Origin: Phycisphaerae bacterium
GTDB taxonomy: Bacteria > Planctomycetota > Phycisphaerae > UBA1845 > PWPN01
Length of the DNA: 52,527 bases
Assembly (NCBI GenBank): GCA_018003015.1
Contig: JAGNEZ010000047.1
Location: 1-52,527, forward strand
Reading direction: 5' to 3'
Numbering within the stretch: the first letter of the stretch is position 1; each line of letters begins with the position of its first letter. The notes under the pieces are model-generated. The model was given only the letters and a program-made list of their open reading frames with translations. It did no database searches and was not told the origin of the DNA. The position numbers and the translations under genes are program-made. Shown here piece by piece: positions 43,718 to 52,490 of this stretch.

Positions 43718-45577
43718 CTACCTGGGATTAGCCAGCATCGTGTCCAGGATCTTGGGGATATTGCTTTCCATTCGTTGGATCACCGAGGGATGCGTTCGAG
43801 GCAGCGCTGCGATGGCCGTCCTGAAGCCGGCAGCCCGATCACCCAAGGCATCGATCGCGTTCAGTGCCGGGAGTGAAACATAGATCCCGTTTCTGGAAAC
43901 GTCCGCTCGATCAATCAGGAGGGCCAGGATTGCCGGGAAGTCGGCTGCCGCCCCAAACCGGGCCAAAGCCTCGGCCGCCACGATCTGCACATGGGGCGAT
44001 GCATCCTTCAAGGCCTGCCTGAGCGCCGGCTCAGCAGCTTCAACCGACGTTCTGCCGCGCATCAGGATGCCCATCGCCGCCCAGTATCGGACGGCGCTGT
44101 CCGCATCCTCAACGAGCGCCGATCTCAGTGCAGTCTCGGACTCGATTTCGAGCGATGACGCCTGCTCCGCCGCGGTCAGGATCCTGGCCATCGGGTACTT
44201 GCGTTCGTCGCGCCCGACGTCATACGGCGTGGAGCCCTGCGAGCGGCGATGGATCTCTCCCTCGGGCAGGAAACCCAGATCGCGATCCTTCAAGAGCCGT
44301 TCGCGCAGCACGGTGCGCATTCGTCGCAGTATGTCCTGGTGCGCCGGCGAGTCGGCCAGGTTCTGCACCTCGTCGGGATCCTCCTTGAGATCGTAGAGCT
44401 CCTCGGGAGCCTTGGGTTCCCAGAAGCACGTTTTTGGCGGGGCCAGCTTGCCTTGGTCGAACAGCTGTTTCCACACCCGGGTGGTGGGCGTCTCGAACAT
44501 GTATGCCACGTGCTGGCCGGCGGGAAGGTGCGGCATGTAGTTACGGACGTAGACATAGCGCTGGTCGCGGATGGAGCGGACCAGGTCGTAGCGTTCGTCC
44601 ATGCGGCCTCGGAAACCGGTGATGTACTCCGGCGACGGCATCTCGGAAGGCCCCAGGAACGCCCGGCCCTGCATCCAGGCCGGCGGCTGGATCCCGGCGA
44701 GGCTCAGCACCGTGGGCGCCAGGTCCTCGAAACGGATCAGTCGCCGGCTCCGCCCTCCGCGCGCGTAGTCCGTCGCGGCCAGGTTTCGCCACTTAGGTGG
44801 AACGTAGACGATCAGTGGCACGTGCAGACCGGAATCACACGGCGAGCGTTTGCCGCGCGGCATCCCTGGCCCGTTGTCGCCGTAGTAGAAGACGATCGTG
44901 TCGTCCGCGACACCGGCCTCCTCCAATTCCCGGAGGTTCTGGTTGGCGATACCATCCATCTCGCTCAGCTGATCGTAGTATTGGGCCCAGTCCTGCCGGA
45001 CCTCAGGGGTATCGGGATGATAGACGGGCACGCGCGCGCGGGCGACGTCGTGCTTCCACTGATGCGGTCGCTTGCGGATCTGGCTTTCATGGGTCACTCC
45101 AAGGTTGAACACCGCGAAGAAAGGCTGGTCGGGGCGGCGGTTGCGCCAGTGGGCCTTGGCGGAGGACATGTCCCAGACCTTGCCCGGCTTCTCCAGGTTG
45201 TAGTCCTCCTTGCTGTTGTTGGTGCAGTAGTAACCCGCCTCGCGGAGCAGTTGGGGGAACATGCGCATAGGCGCGGGCATCGGGACCAGGCTTCGCATGT
45301 GCTCTGCACCCAGTGACGGCGGGTAGATGCCGGTGATGATCGCCGTCCGAGCGGGCGCACACACCGGGGCGCTCGACCACACGTTCAGATACACGCAACC
45401 CTTGGCGGCCAGTCCATCGAGCGTCGGGGTGGTCGCGTAGGCATCGCCGTAACAGCCCAGGTGCGGACCGTTGTCCTCGCTGGTGATCCAGAGGATGTTG
45501 GGGTGAGGCCCCGATTCCCCCTCTGCCCCCCCGACCGCGCAAAGGAAGGCAGCGATCGACAGCACAGGTGTTCGCAT
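43718..45577 (-). CDS. Exported sulfatase with HEAT-like C-terminal repeats
   Basis: 619 residues. Signal peptide SIAAFLCAVGGAEG. The metal site is WITSEDNGPHLGCYG, Cys73 lies in the formylglycine motif CAPARTAIITG, and YYGDNGPGMPRGKR carries the later ligands. The GKWHxG block common in sulfatases is replaced by NSKEDYN, marking a distinct subgroup. From about 485 the sequence becomes helical repeats (LRSALVEDADSAVRYWAAMGIL, LRQALKDASPHVQIVAAEALARFG) of HEAT/PBS-lyase type, an add-on common in planctomycete sulfatases. An AGGAGGT site lies nine bases before the ATG. Confidence 0.9.
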   Translation of the reverse strand: MRTPVLSIAAFLCAVGGAEGESGPHPNILWITSEDNGPHLGCYGDAYATTPTLDGLAAKGCVYLNVWSSAPVCAPARTAIITGIYPPSLGAEHMRSLVPMPAPMRMFPQLLREAGYYCTNNSKEDYNLEKPGKVWDMSSAKAHWRNRRPDQPFFAVFNLGVTHESQIRKRPHQWKHDVARARVPVYHPDTPEVRQDWAQYYDQLSEMDGIANQNLRELEEAGVADDTIVFYYGDNGPGMPRGKRSPCDSGLHVPLIVYVPPKWRNLAATDYARGGRSRRLIRFEDLAPTVLSLAGIQPPAWMQGRAFLGPSEMPSPEYITGFRGRMDERYDLVRSIRDQRYVYVRNYMPHLPAGQHVAYMFETPTTRVWKQLFDQGKLAPPKTCFWEPKAPEELYDLKEDPDEVQNLADSPAHQDILRRMRTVLRERLLKDRDLGFLPEGEIHRRSQGSTPYDVGRDERKYPMARILTAAEQASSLEIESETALRSALVEDADSAVRYWAAMGILMRGRTSVEAAEPALRQALKDASPHVQIVAAEALARFGAAADFPAILALLIDRADVSRNGIYVSLPALNAIDALGDRAAGFRTAIAALPRTHPSVIQRMESNIPKILDTMLANPR

Positions 45578-45655
45578 CGTGTGGCTACCTCCTGCTCGTG
45601 ATTCCTACCCCGGTGACCGATTTGCCCGGCTCGTAGTTCAACCGGTCTCAGGAGT

Positions 45656-47215
45656 TCATCCGCCGCAACCGGGATCGGCCGGCGTCTTCGTCCCACTGTA
45701 ACACCGCTGCAGAGCCCCGAAATCACCCTGATCCACGTCGCTGTCGCCGTCGAAATCCATGGCCGAGCAGGAGCCGGTGATTGAGATCCCCGAGCCCGAA
45801 ATGCAGTCCTTGAACGCCGTGAAGTCGACGCCGTCGACGTCCCCGTCGCGGTCGACGTCGCCCGGTATGAGCGGCGGGCAGCCGTTCGCGTCCACGACCG
45901 CACCCGGAATCGTGCTTGCGCACGTGTCGCAGGGGTCATACACGCCGTCGCGGTCGCTATCCGCCAGAGGCACGGATGAGTACCGGAAATCGGAGATGAT
46001 CGCCTCGACATCCCGGCCTTCCGCAGGTGGCTTGCCGTCGATCAGCCAGAGGTTCATCCGGATGTTCTCGCCGCCCGGGGGAGGATTGTCCGCTCCGGCG
46101 TACCGCCAGGTCCGGATGACGCGTGGCTGAGACGGAACCACGCATGCCTCCCCGTAGTGACTCTCGAAGGAAACTGCCTCGGAAGCCCAAGTCATGACGT
46201 GGGTTGTCGAGTCAATACCGCTCGCGTAGTTGATGTTGAAGCGGAGCATGTTTCCGGCCGTACCCCACGGCTGAATGACATACTGGGAGTTGGCGCTGGC
46301 GGGATCACCCCATCGGCCGAACTCGAAGTCAATCTCGCGGTAATGGTACTGCGGGGCAGTGGTGTCCCAGGTGAACAGACCCAGGGTGGCATTCGGGTCC
46401 AGACCGTCCACTCGACTGTCCACGGTGAAGAGGTATGTACCGTAGCCGAGCGACTCCCGAGCGATGACCTCGCTGCAGAACCACCGGCCGCAACGCGGCA
46501 CGATCTTGAGGTGCAGTCGGCCAGAAGCATCAACCCAGACATTCTCTTCGCTCTGGGAGAAGTCGTTGGGGCCCGGTCCCTGCCCGTCGCCGCTCTTGAC
46601 GATCCAGTCGCGCCCGGCGAACCGGATCTGCCGTGTCGGTACCAGCCGGAGATGGTCGAGGTAGATCGTCCCGCTGCTCCCGGCGAGATTCTCAAACAAC
46701 AGCGCGGCGATATGGCTCAGCGAGTGCTTCTTGATCTGGCCGACGTTCATCGAGACGGTAAACCACTGATTGACGGCCGTGGGCACAGGGCAACCGGCCG
46801 TCCAGCCGAAAACGTCGTCCCAGATCCCCACGGTCTGGGCCAGAGCCGACAGGGAGGCAACGTAGACATCCACCCTGATCTCCGCGATGCCGGCCGTCAT
46901 GCCCGGCAGATCGAACGTCCGCCCGACCCACTCGTGCCGAACCTGTACCTTGCGATCCGTCTCGCCGCTCCAGTGCAGCTTGAGTACGTGCCGCCCTTCC
47001 GTGGCCGTCGGCGCCCCGCCAACGCCCCCCTCTACCGGCCAAGTCACGGTCAATCCCGGGTCACTGCTCCCCGCCCGTATCATCACCGCCCCGACTTCCG
47101 ACCGCTCGTAACCGGCCAGGAGGTTGCCATCAGCCAGCGCCATGGACGACATGGGCATGACAGAGGCCGCCGCGGCGAGGAAAGCCCTGCAAATACTGAA
47201 CATCGTGGCGGTCAT
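45656..47215 (-). CDS. Exported GH16-like protein with dockerin-like tail
   Basis: 519 residues from ATG 47215; an ATG at 47224 would overlap the -10 box. Signal peptide MFSICRAFLAAAASVMPMSSMALA. An N-terminal beta-sandwich that looks like a carbohydrate-binding module (about 30-200) precedes a GH16-like concanavalin-fold domain (about 205-420), where YREIDFEFGRWG holds the E-x-D-x-E catalytic motif. A thrombospondin-3-like calcium segment (DSDRDGVYDPCDTC) is followed by two dockerin-like loops, GDVDRDGDVDGVDF and FDGDSDVDQGDF, each before a helix with Cys (FKDCISGSG, LQRCYSGTK). Likely a secreted beta-glucan or galactan hydrolase or binder. Confidence 0.72.
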   Translation of the reverse strand: MTATMFSICRAFLAAAASVMPMSSMALADGNLLAGYERSEVGAVMIRAGSSDPGLTVTWPVEGGVGGAPTATEGRHVLKLHWSGETDRKVQVRHEWVGRTFDLPGMTAGIAEIRVDVYVASLSALAQTVGIWDDVFGWTAGCPVPTAVNQWFTVSMNVGQIKKHSLSHIAALLFENLAGSSGTIYLDHLRLVPTRQIRFAGRDWIVKSGDGQGPGPNDFSQSEENVWVDASGRLHLKIVPRCGRWFCSEVIARESLGYGTYLFTVDSRVDGLDPNATLGLFTWDTTAPQYHYREIDFEFGRWGDPASANSQYVIQPWGTAGNMLRFNINYASGIDSTTHVMTWASEAVSFESHYGEACVVPSQPRVIRTWRYAGADNPPPGGENIRMNLWLIDGKPPAEGRDVEAIISDFRYSSVPLADSDRDGVYDPCDTCASTIPGAVVDANGCPPLIPGDVDRDGDVDGVDFTAFKDCISGSGISITGSCSAMDFDGDSDVDQGDFGALQRCYSGTKTPADPGCGG

Positions 47216-47222
47216 ACACCTC

Positions 47223-47252
47223 ATTGTACCGAACTGATCCCCGTCAGGCCAA
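47223..47252 (-). promoter_or_regulatory. Promoter candidate at the GH16-like gene start
   Basis: On the minus strand TTGGCC (47252-47247), an 18-bp spacer and TACAAT (47228-47223). The ATG at 47215 follows by 7 nt, so the mRNA would be nearly leaderless. A GAGG overlaps this gap but is too close to the ATG to be a good ribosome site. Confidence 0.42.
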
Positions 47253-47394
47253 AACGGGATGGAACGGCTTCATCTCTGCTCCCTCGTCGAGGAGGAGTCT
47301 GACGGACTCCAACCCCTGACGGCCGCCCCCCGGACCCTCCCATGCGAGGTTGGTTCTATACTCACTCCGGACTGGCTTCGATGGAATGCGCGGC

Positions 47395-48924
47395 CTACAG
47401 CTGCCGATCCAGCCTTCGGTACATGATCGCCTCGCCGACGTGCTCGGGGAGCAGATGCTCCTGGCCGGCGAGATCGGCAATGGTCCGGGCAACCCGTAGA
47501 ATCTTGTCGTGGGCCCGGGCACTGAGGCCCAGCTCGGTCAAGGCTTGCCTGAGCAACTGCTCGCCGGCCTCGTCGAGCTTACAGTACTTTCGCAGCAGCC
47601 GCGAGGTCATGCGGGCGTTGATCATCGTGCTCTGCTCACCGAATCGGCGGCGCTGAATCTGCCGGGCTCGGATCACCTGCTCGCGAAGCGAGGCGCTGTC
47701 GCTGCCGTCACGCTCTCCACGCAGCTCACGGTAAGCGACCGGCGGGACCTCAATGTGGATATCGATTCGGTCGATCAGCGGCCCGCTGATCCTCGACAGG
47801 TACTTGTCGATTTGCGTCGGGCTGCACTTGCACGGCTTATTCGGGTCCGTGAAATAGCCACATGGACACGGGTTCATGGCTGCCACGAGCATAAACTGCG
47901 CCGGGAACGCCACCGCCGAGTGCGACCGGGCAATAGTAACCACGCCGTCTTCGAGCGGCTGCCGAAGGGTCTCGAGGATCGTCCGGGGGAACTCGGGGAA
48001 CTCGTCGAGGAACAGCAACCCGTGATGGGCCAGCGACACCTCGCCCGCCTGCGGAATGCTGCCCCCGCCGACCAGGGCCGGCCCGCTGGCCGAATGATGC
48101 GGCATGCGCACGGGGCGGCGGGCCATGAGCGGCAGGCCCGGCGGAAGCTTGCCGGCCGCCGAGTAGATCCGGGTCGTCTCCAACGACTCGGTCAGTGTCA
48201 GTGGAGGCAGAATCGTCGGCAACCTCTTGCTGAGCATGGTTTTGCCGGTTCCCGGCGGACCGATCAGCAGGACGTTGTGCCCCCCTGCCGCGGCCAGGGT
48301 CAGGGCTCGCTTGGCGGATTCCTGTCCGCGCACCTCGGCGAAGTCCTCCTCGTAGCGCGAGGCGCGATCGAACACCGCCTGGATATCGATGACCGTCGGC
48401 TCGAGCGGCAGTTGCTCGGTGAGGAAGCCCACCGCCTCGGCCAGTGTCCCGATCCCGATGACCTCGACGTCGGTGACCACGGCCGCCTCGGGGGCGTTGT
48501 CCCGCGGCACGATCACCCCGACCACGCCCCGGTCCCGGGCCAAGAGGGCCATGGACAAAGCCCCTTTGATCGCCCGGACCCGACCGTCGAGCGCCAGTTC
48601 CCCGGCGATCAGGTACCGCCCAACCCGTTCAGGTGTGCCCGCGTCGCTGCCGAAGATCATCCCCAACGCGATAGGCAGGTCGAAGGCCGGCCCTTCCTTC
48701 TTGATATCCGCCGGGGCCAGGTTAATGACCGTCTTGTACTCCGGCCAGGAGTAGCCGGAGTTGTTCAGGGCGCTGTGCACCCGTTCCAGGCTTTCCTTCA
48801 CCGCGGTGTCCGGCAAACCGACAATCGAGGTCTTCTCGAAGCCCCGAGGGGCAACGTCCACCTCCACCTCACAAGCCGTGGCTTCGATCCCGATTAACGC
48901 CATGCTTTGTAGACGTGCGAGCAT
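47395..48924 (-). CDS. comM: YifB/ComM-family Mg-chelatase-like AAA+ ATPase
   Basis: 509 residues. The N-terminus (about 1-170; GIEATACEVEVDVAPRGFEKTSIVGLPDTAVKES) is the family's Lon-substrate-like domain. The AAA+ core has Walker A GPPGTGKTMLSK, Walker B GLLFLDEFPEF, and CPCGYFTDPNKPCKCSP, the zinc-like segment of Mg_chelatase proteins. The C-terminal helices (LTELGLSARAHDKILRVARTIADL) complete the family. ComM helps branch migration during integration of DNA taken up in natural transformation. A strong promoter places the transcript start at the ATG, with no leader. Confidence 0.94.
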   Translation of the reverse strand: MLARLQSMALIGIEATACEVEVDVAPRGFEKTSIVGLPDTAVKESLERVHSALNNSGYSWPEYKTVINLAPADIKKEGPAFDLPIALGMIFGSDAGTPERVGRYLIAGELALDGRVRAIKGALSMALLARDRGVVGVIVPRDNAPEAAVVTDVEVIGIGTLAEAVGFLTEQLPLEPTVIDIQAVFDRASRYEEDFAEVRGQESAKRALTLAAAGGHNVLLIGPPGTGKTMLSKRLPTILPPLTLTESLETTRIYSAAGKLPPGLPLMARRPVRMPHHSASGPALVGGGSIPQAGEVSLAHHGLLFLDEFPEFPRTILETLRQPLEDGVVTIARSHSAVAFPAQFMLVAAMNPCPCGYFTDPNKPCKCSPTQIDKYLSRISGPLIDRIDIHIEVPPVAYRELRGERDGSDSASLREQVIRARQIQRRRFGEQSTMINARMTSRLLRKYCKLDEAGEQLLRQALTELGLSARAHDKILRVARTIADLAGQEHLLPEHVGEAIMYRRLDRQL

Positions 48925-48930
48925 GGCGGG

Positions 48931-48959
48931 ATTCTACAAGCCCCGGTTCTCCGTGCCAA
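48931..48959 (-). promoter_or_regulatory. Strong leaderless promoter of comM
   Basis: On the minus strand TTGGCA (48959-48954), exactly 17 bp, TAGAAT (48936-48931); both five of six. The -10 box ends 6 nt before the A of the start codon at 48924, the spacing expected when transcription starts on the ATG itself. Confidence 0.7.
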
Positions 48960-49308
48960 AGGTCTGGGTCAGTCGGAGCAGGTTACGCGGATCTCACTCA
49001 ACCTCGCGCCCTGTCAGGTGCGAGCACGACGGAACTGAGTCAGCCTCGGCCTGCCCCGCCTCCGGCCCAGGCCCGCCGAAATTCCGTCGCCCGACATCCC
49101 CGAAGGCCCTTGAGCTCTTGACGGACCCACGTCTTGAGCGTAACCGGCACGCGCTGGGCACTGACCCCGGCTGCGCCGCGGCCTGGGCCTCGTCGTTGAA
49201 CTACAATCTAAGGTGTGGTCTGGTAGCCGTTTCTCGGGGTGATTGACTAGACGGATGCCGTGTCATCTCTCGCGATCGGTCGCCCCATTGCATGCAAAAG
49301 GAGGTCGT
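48960..49308. other. 349-bp non-coding stretch upstream of the GHL10 lipoprotein
   Basis: No gene is evident. TACAAT (49202-49207) resembles a -10 box for the plus-strand lipoprotein gene, but no -35 element fits. The end contains the consensus ribosome site AAAGGAGGT (49297-49305). Confidence 0.45.
49297..49305 (+). promoter_or_regulatory. Consensus Shine-Dalgarno deciding the 49309 start
   Basis: AAAGGAGGT just before ATG 49309 outweighs an in-frame start at 49243 and leaves a well-formed lipoprotein signal. Confidence 0.75.
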
Positions 49309-50985
49309 ATGTGCTCCGCCGCTGCCTCCCGGTCTGTTCTTCTCCCCGTCGTCTTCGTGAGTCATATCGGGCTTGCCGTCCTGCTGGCGGGATGCTCCAT
49401 CGGGTGCGCAGAGTGGCACGGGCGACCCGGGGGATTCACGGGGCGAGATGCGCCCGAGACGGACTCGGATCTGCCGCCGTTGCCGGATCGCAGTCTCCGC
49501 GGGGTTTTCGTGGTGACCGCATACAACTTCGATTGGCCCAACCGCCCGGGCCTCAATCCACGCGTGTTGAGTGACGAAATCCGCGCCGTCGTGGGCCGGA
49601 CCAAGGAGTTGAACTGCAACGTCATTATTCTCCAAGTCCGAGCGTTCGGCGACCGCCTGCACCGATGGACGAGGCTTTCCAAGCCCGAACCCTGGTCCGT
49701 GGCCCTGAATCCCGGCAGTGACCGGGATCCAGACAAGAAACCAACGCCGGAGTACGATCCTCTCGGCGACTGGATCACGCAGTGCCATGCGGCGGGGATC
49801 GAGCTGCATGCCTGGGTCAACCCCTTTCGCGTTGACAGGATCGTCAAGGACGCGAATGACAAGGTCTATTCGCTTCTCGCGTCCGAGAAATACGACACGG
49901 TCTACCTGGACTACACTCAGACCAATGTGCAGGACTATGTGATTGACGTGATCGATGACCTGCTCCGGTACCGCGCGAAGCAAGATGTCACCACGGTGAC
50001 TCCTGGCGGCGGGGCGCTCAGAGTGGCCAGAGGAGGCGATGGAATTGACGGTCTCTTGTTTGACCATAATCTGCCCAAGGAACACCATCACCGCGTGGCC
50101 AGCCGGACCACCGTCCTCTTCTCCGCTCCGCCTGACTACACCCCGCATCAGAAGCGGGTCAAATGGCTGGCCACGGAATACGGAGCGCCGACAGCGGGCC
50201 CGAAGACCATGGACGACTTTATCTTCAGGACATTTCAGAGGGTGTACAAGGAGCATGGGCTCAAGTTCGGCATCAGCCCCAATCACGATGACGCTCAGGG
50301 CATGGAATGGCTGAAGAAAGGCTGGGTCAACTACGTTGTCCCCGAGCTGTACACGAAGGACCCGCCTGGAAGCGTGAAGCGGAGACTCGGGCCGTGGCTC
50401 GGCAACGTCCAACCGCAAACGGAGTTCACCCCGATCGTCGTGACCGGCCTGTGTGCCACTCGGGTTCAATCACCTGAGGACTCGTCCAGCCAGCCCTGGT
50501 CGGGCAAGGACATCGCTGACCAGATGAAGGAAGCGAACAACGCCCGAAGTCGAACCGGAACCCGGACGTCGGGCGAGGCCCACTACTCATGGAGCGCGTT
50601 GCGGGCCCCCTGCTGTGGGGGCCCTCTCGACGCTCAGGATCCCCAGAACACGCTCGGAGAGTTGCTGCAACGTGAGTTCTACGTTCAGCCCGCGTTGGTC
50701 CCCAACTGCACGGCGCCTCCTGGCAGCCGGCTGCCCGACAAACCGGTTGTCTCGCTGGCCAACAACACCGCCAGCTGGCGACTGCCTGCACACTCCAAGA
50801 CCAGGGTCCGGTTCTGGGCAGTCTGGTTGCACGACTCCGGGCCCCGATCGTCCGGCTGGGGACCCATGCAGGTCCTCGATGGGTCCGTTAGCAGCCGCCC
50901 GGTTCCGAGAACGGTGGATCGCGTGGCGGTGAAAGCGATCGATCACCACAACCGCGAAACGGACTACGGGCTCGCCGCTCCCTGA
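49309..50985 (+). CDS. GHL10-type (DUF187) glycoside hydrolase-like lipoprotein
   Basis: 558 residues. A lipoprotein signal (LAVLLAGC, then SIGC) follows a short basic start. The barrel begins LRGVFVVTAYNFDWPN and continues with CNVIILQVRAFGD, IELHAWVNPFRVDR and GIDGLLFDH, the equivalents of the WVDAW, VIVQVR and DGVHFDYIRF strands of the gene at 10-3084. A long insertion (about 225-290) and a C-terminal beta-rich segment (about 460-555) are not recognised. It probably acts on polysaccharide from the cell surface. Similarity to the window's first gene is at the level of motifs; the Asp in LLFDH is kept. Confidence 0.75.
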   Translation: MCSAAASRSVLLPVVFVSHIGLAVLLAGCSIGCAEWHGRPGGFTGRDAPETDSDLPPLPDRSLRGVFVVTAYNFDWPNRPGLNPRVLSDEIRAVVGRTKELNCNVIILQVRAFGDRLHRWTRLSKPEPWSVALNPGSDRDPDKKPTPEYDPLGDWITQCHAAGIELHAWVNPFRVDRIVKDANDKVYSLLASEKYDTVYLDYTQTNVQDYVIDVIDDLLRYRAKQDVTTVTPGGGALRVARGGDGIDGLLFDHNLPKEHHHRVASRTTVLFSAPPDYTPHQKRVKWLATEYGAPTAGPKTMDDFIFRTFQRVYKEHGLKFGISPNHDDAQGMEWLKKGWVNYVVPELYTKDPPGSVKRRLGPWLGNVQPQTEFTPIVVTGLCATRVQSPEDSSSQPWSGKDIADQMKEANNARSRTGTRTSGEAHYSWSALRAPCCGGPLDAQDPQNTLGELLQREFYVQPALVPNCTAPPGSRLPDKPVVSLANNTASWRLPAHSKTRVRFWAVWLHDSGPRSSGWGPMQVLDGSVSSRPVPRTVDRVAVKAIDHHNRETDYGLAAP

Positions 50986-51029
50986 CGAGACTGTCGCCCG
51001 AACTCACGGCGGCCTTGTTACCCGAGGAC

Positions 51030-52451
51030 CTATCCTCCGTCCTGCTGGACGGGAGCCGTGAGCAGTCGCCGGTCGGCCTGTGTGCCGGTCACCGCGTCCA
51101 CGCAAAGGCGAAGGTAGTTGGGCGATGCTTCACGCCGGACTATCGCCTTGTGGAACTCGTTGGCGGCTTCATTCGTCTGACCGAGTTGCCAGTAACAGCG
51201 GGCCAGCGTGAGGGAGGGTATGTCGGCTCCCCGGCTCCGGGCCTTCTCCAGGAAATGCAGGGCCCAGTCGTTGACGCCCCGGAATGCATACCATTCGCCC
51301 AGTGTCAGCAGCGCAGCACTGTCGTCCGGACGAGTGCGAAGGGCAGATGCCGCTCTATCAAGGCGGGCCCCAAAGTCGAGATGCCGCAGGGACCGGGAGA
51401 TATCCCAAAGACTGATCGACGACCCGCTGCTCGCCAGCACCGCATCGCCGGCCGGAACAACCGCCAGGGCATAGCCATAGGTGGGAAGCTGAGCCCCGAG
51501 TCTCAAGTCGCGCCCCCGCTGCGCGTCCCACATGCGGAGGGTTTGATCGCTGCCGACCGAGAACACGGTGCGATCTCCGCGCCCGTAACGTACGCCCCTC
51601 ACCACCAGAGTCGGTCCAACGAACTGGCCGGCCTCATCGCCGGCGATCAGATCCCACAGATGAACGACCAAGTCGTGCCCACTCGTGAGGGCGTGTTTCC
51701 CGTCCGCCGAGAAAGCCGCACAGTCCACGCTGGCAGGCTTAGAGCCGGACAGATAGCGAAGAAGGCGGCACTCTCCAGTCTCTGGCTTCCAGTAGTACAC
51801 TTCACCCCGCTCATCACCACAAATCGCATACCGCGAATCCGGAGATGCGGCAACACAGGTGACCCGGCTCCTGCAGACCAACCGCTTAGGCTCACCGATC
51901 TCCGACCCGATCATCCGCCGAACCACCGTGTGATCGGGCTCGGAACTGAGAAAGAAGCGGCCATCGCGAGAGACCGCCGTGAAAGACCACCCCTCCCCAC
52001 GAGTGCGTTGACCTTCAAAGGACCCTTTGCCGGCATACCGGTGGAGTTCATCGCCGCTGATGATATCCCAGACTCGGCAGTTGCCTGCGCTGTCCGCTAC
52101 GAAGAGGCGATCGCCGCCCGAGAGAATGGTGACGGTGTCGATGGGGCCAAGCTGCCCGTCGAAAGTCTTGAGGAGGCGGAAAGTCGCCAAGTCGCGGAGC
52201 CTCACGGATCCGGTTTGGTCACCACAGACGAAGAGCATGCCGTCGTCAGGGGAGCAATCCAGACTGGTCACCGTTTTGGCTTCGCTTGCGGTTGGAGCAT
52301 CGGCATTCTGCGTCAGGTCCCACACTCTGAGTGTGCGGTCAATTCCCGCGGAGACGGCCCGGCGTCCGTCGATCGTGACGGCAACGCCGCGTACACCGCC
52401 GTGTAAGCGCCCACCAGAACCATTATTGACGAGCCGGCTATCCTGACGCAC
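51030..52451 (-). CDS. WD40-repeat protein with TPR-like C-terminus
   Basis: 473 residues from a GTG at 52451; an in-frame TGA at 52502-52500 and no usable start between bound the N-terminus. Six or more WD40 blades are visible (TLRVWDL, SVRLRDL, NCRVWDI, EVYYWKP, VVHLWDL, TLRMWDA, SISLWDI), making a propeller over about 20-370. Residues about 385-460 are TPR-like helices (LLTLGEWYAFRGVNDWALHFLEKARSRG). In planctomycetes this WD40-TPR block often follows a Ser/Thr kinase domain, which is absent here. No signal peptide. Likely a protein-interaction scaffold. Confidence 0.78.
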   Translation of the reverse strand: MRQDSRLVNNGSGGRLHGGVRGVAVTIDGRRAVSAGIDRTLRVWDLTQNADAPTASEAKTVTSLDCSPDDGMLFVCGDQTGSVRLRDLATFRLLKTFDGQLGPIDTVTILSGGDRLFVADSAGNCRVWDIISGDELHRYAGKGSFEGQRTRGEGWSFTAVSRDGRFFLSSEPDHTVVRRMIGSEIGEPKRLVCRSRVTCVAASPDSRYAICGDERGEVYYWKPETGECRLLRYLSGSKPASVDCAAFSADGKHALTSGHDLVVHLWDLIAGDEAGQFVGPTLVVRGVRYGRGDRTVFSVGSDQTLRMWDAQRGRDLRLGAQLPTYGYALAVVPAGDAVLASSGSSISLWDISRSLRHLDFGARLDRAASALRTRPDDSAALLTLGEWYAFRGVNDWALHFLEKARSRGADIPSLTLARCYWQLGQTNEAANEFHKAIVRREASPNYLRLCVDAVTGTQADRRLLTAPVQQDGG

Positions 52452-52490
52452 GTGTTGCTGGTGTGAGTTTGCACGTTCAGGAGAGTCTGC

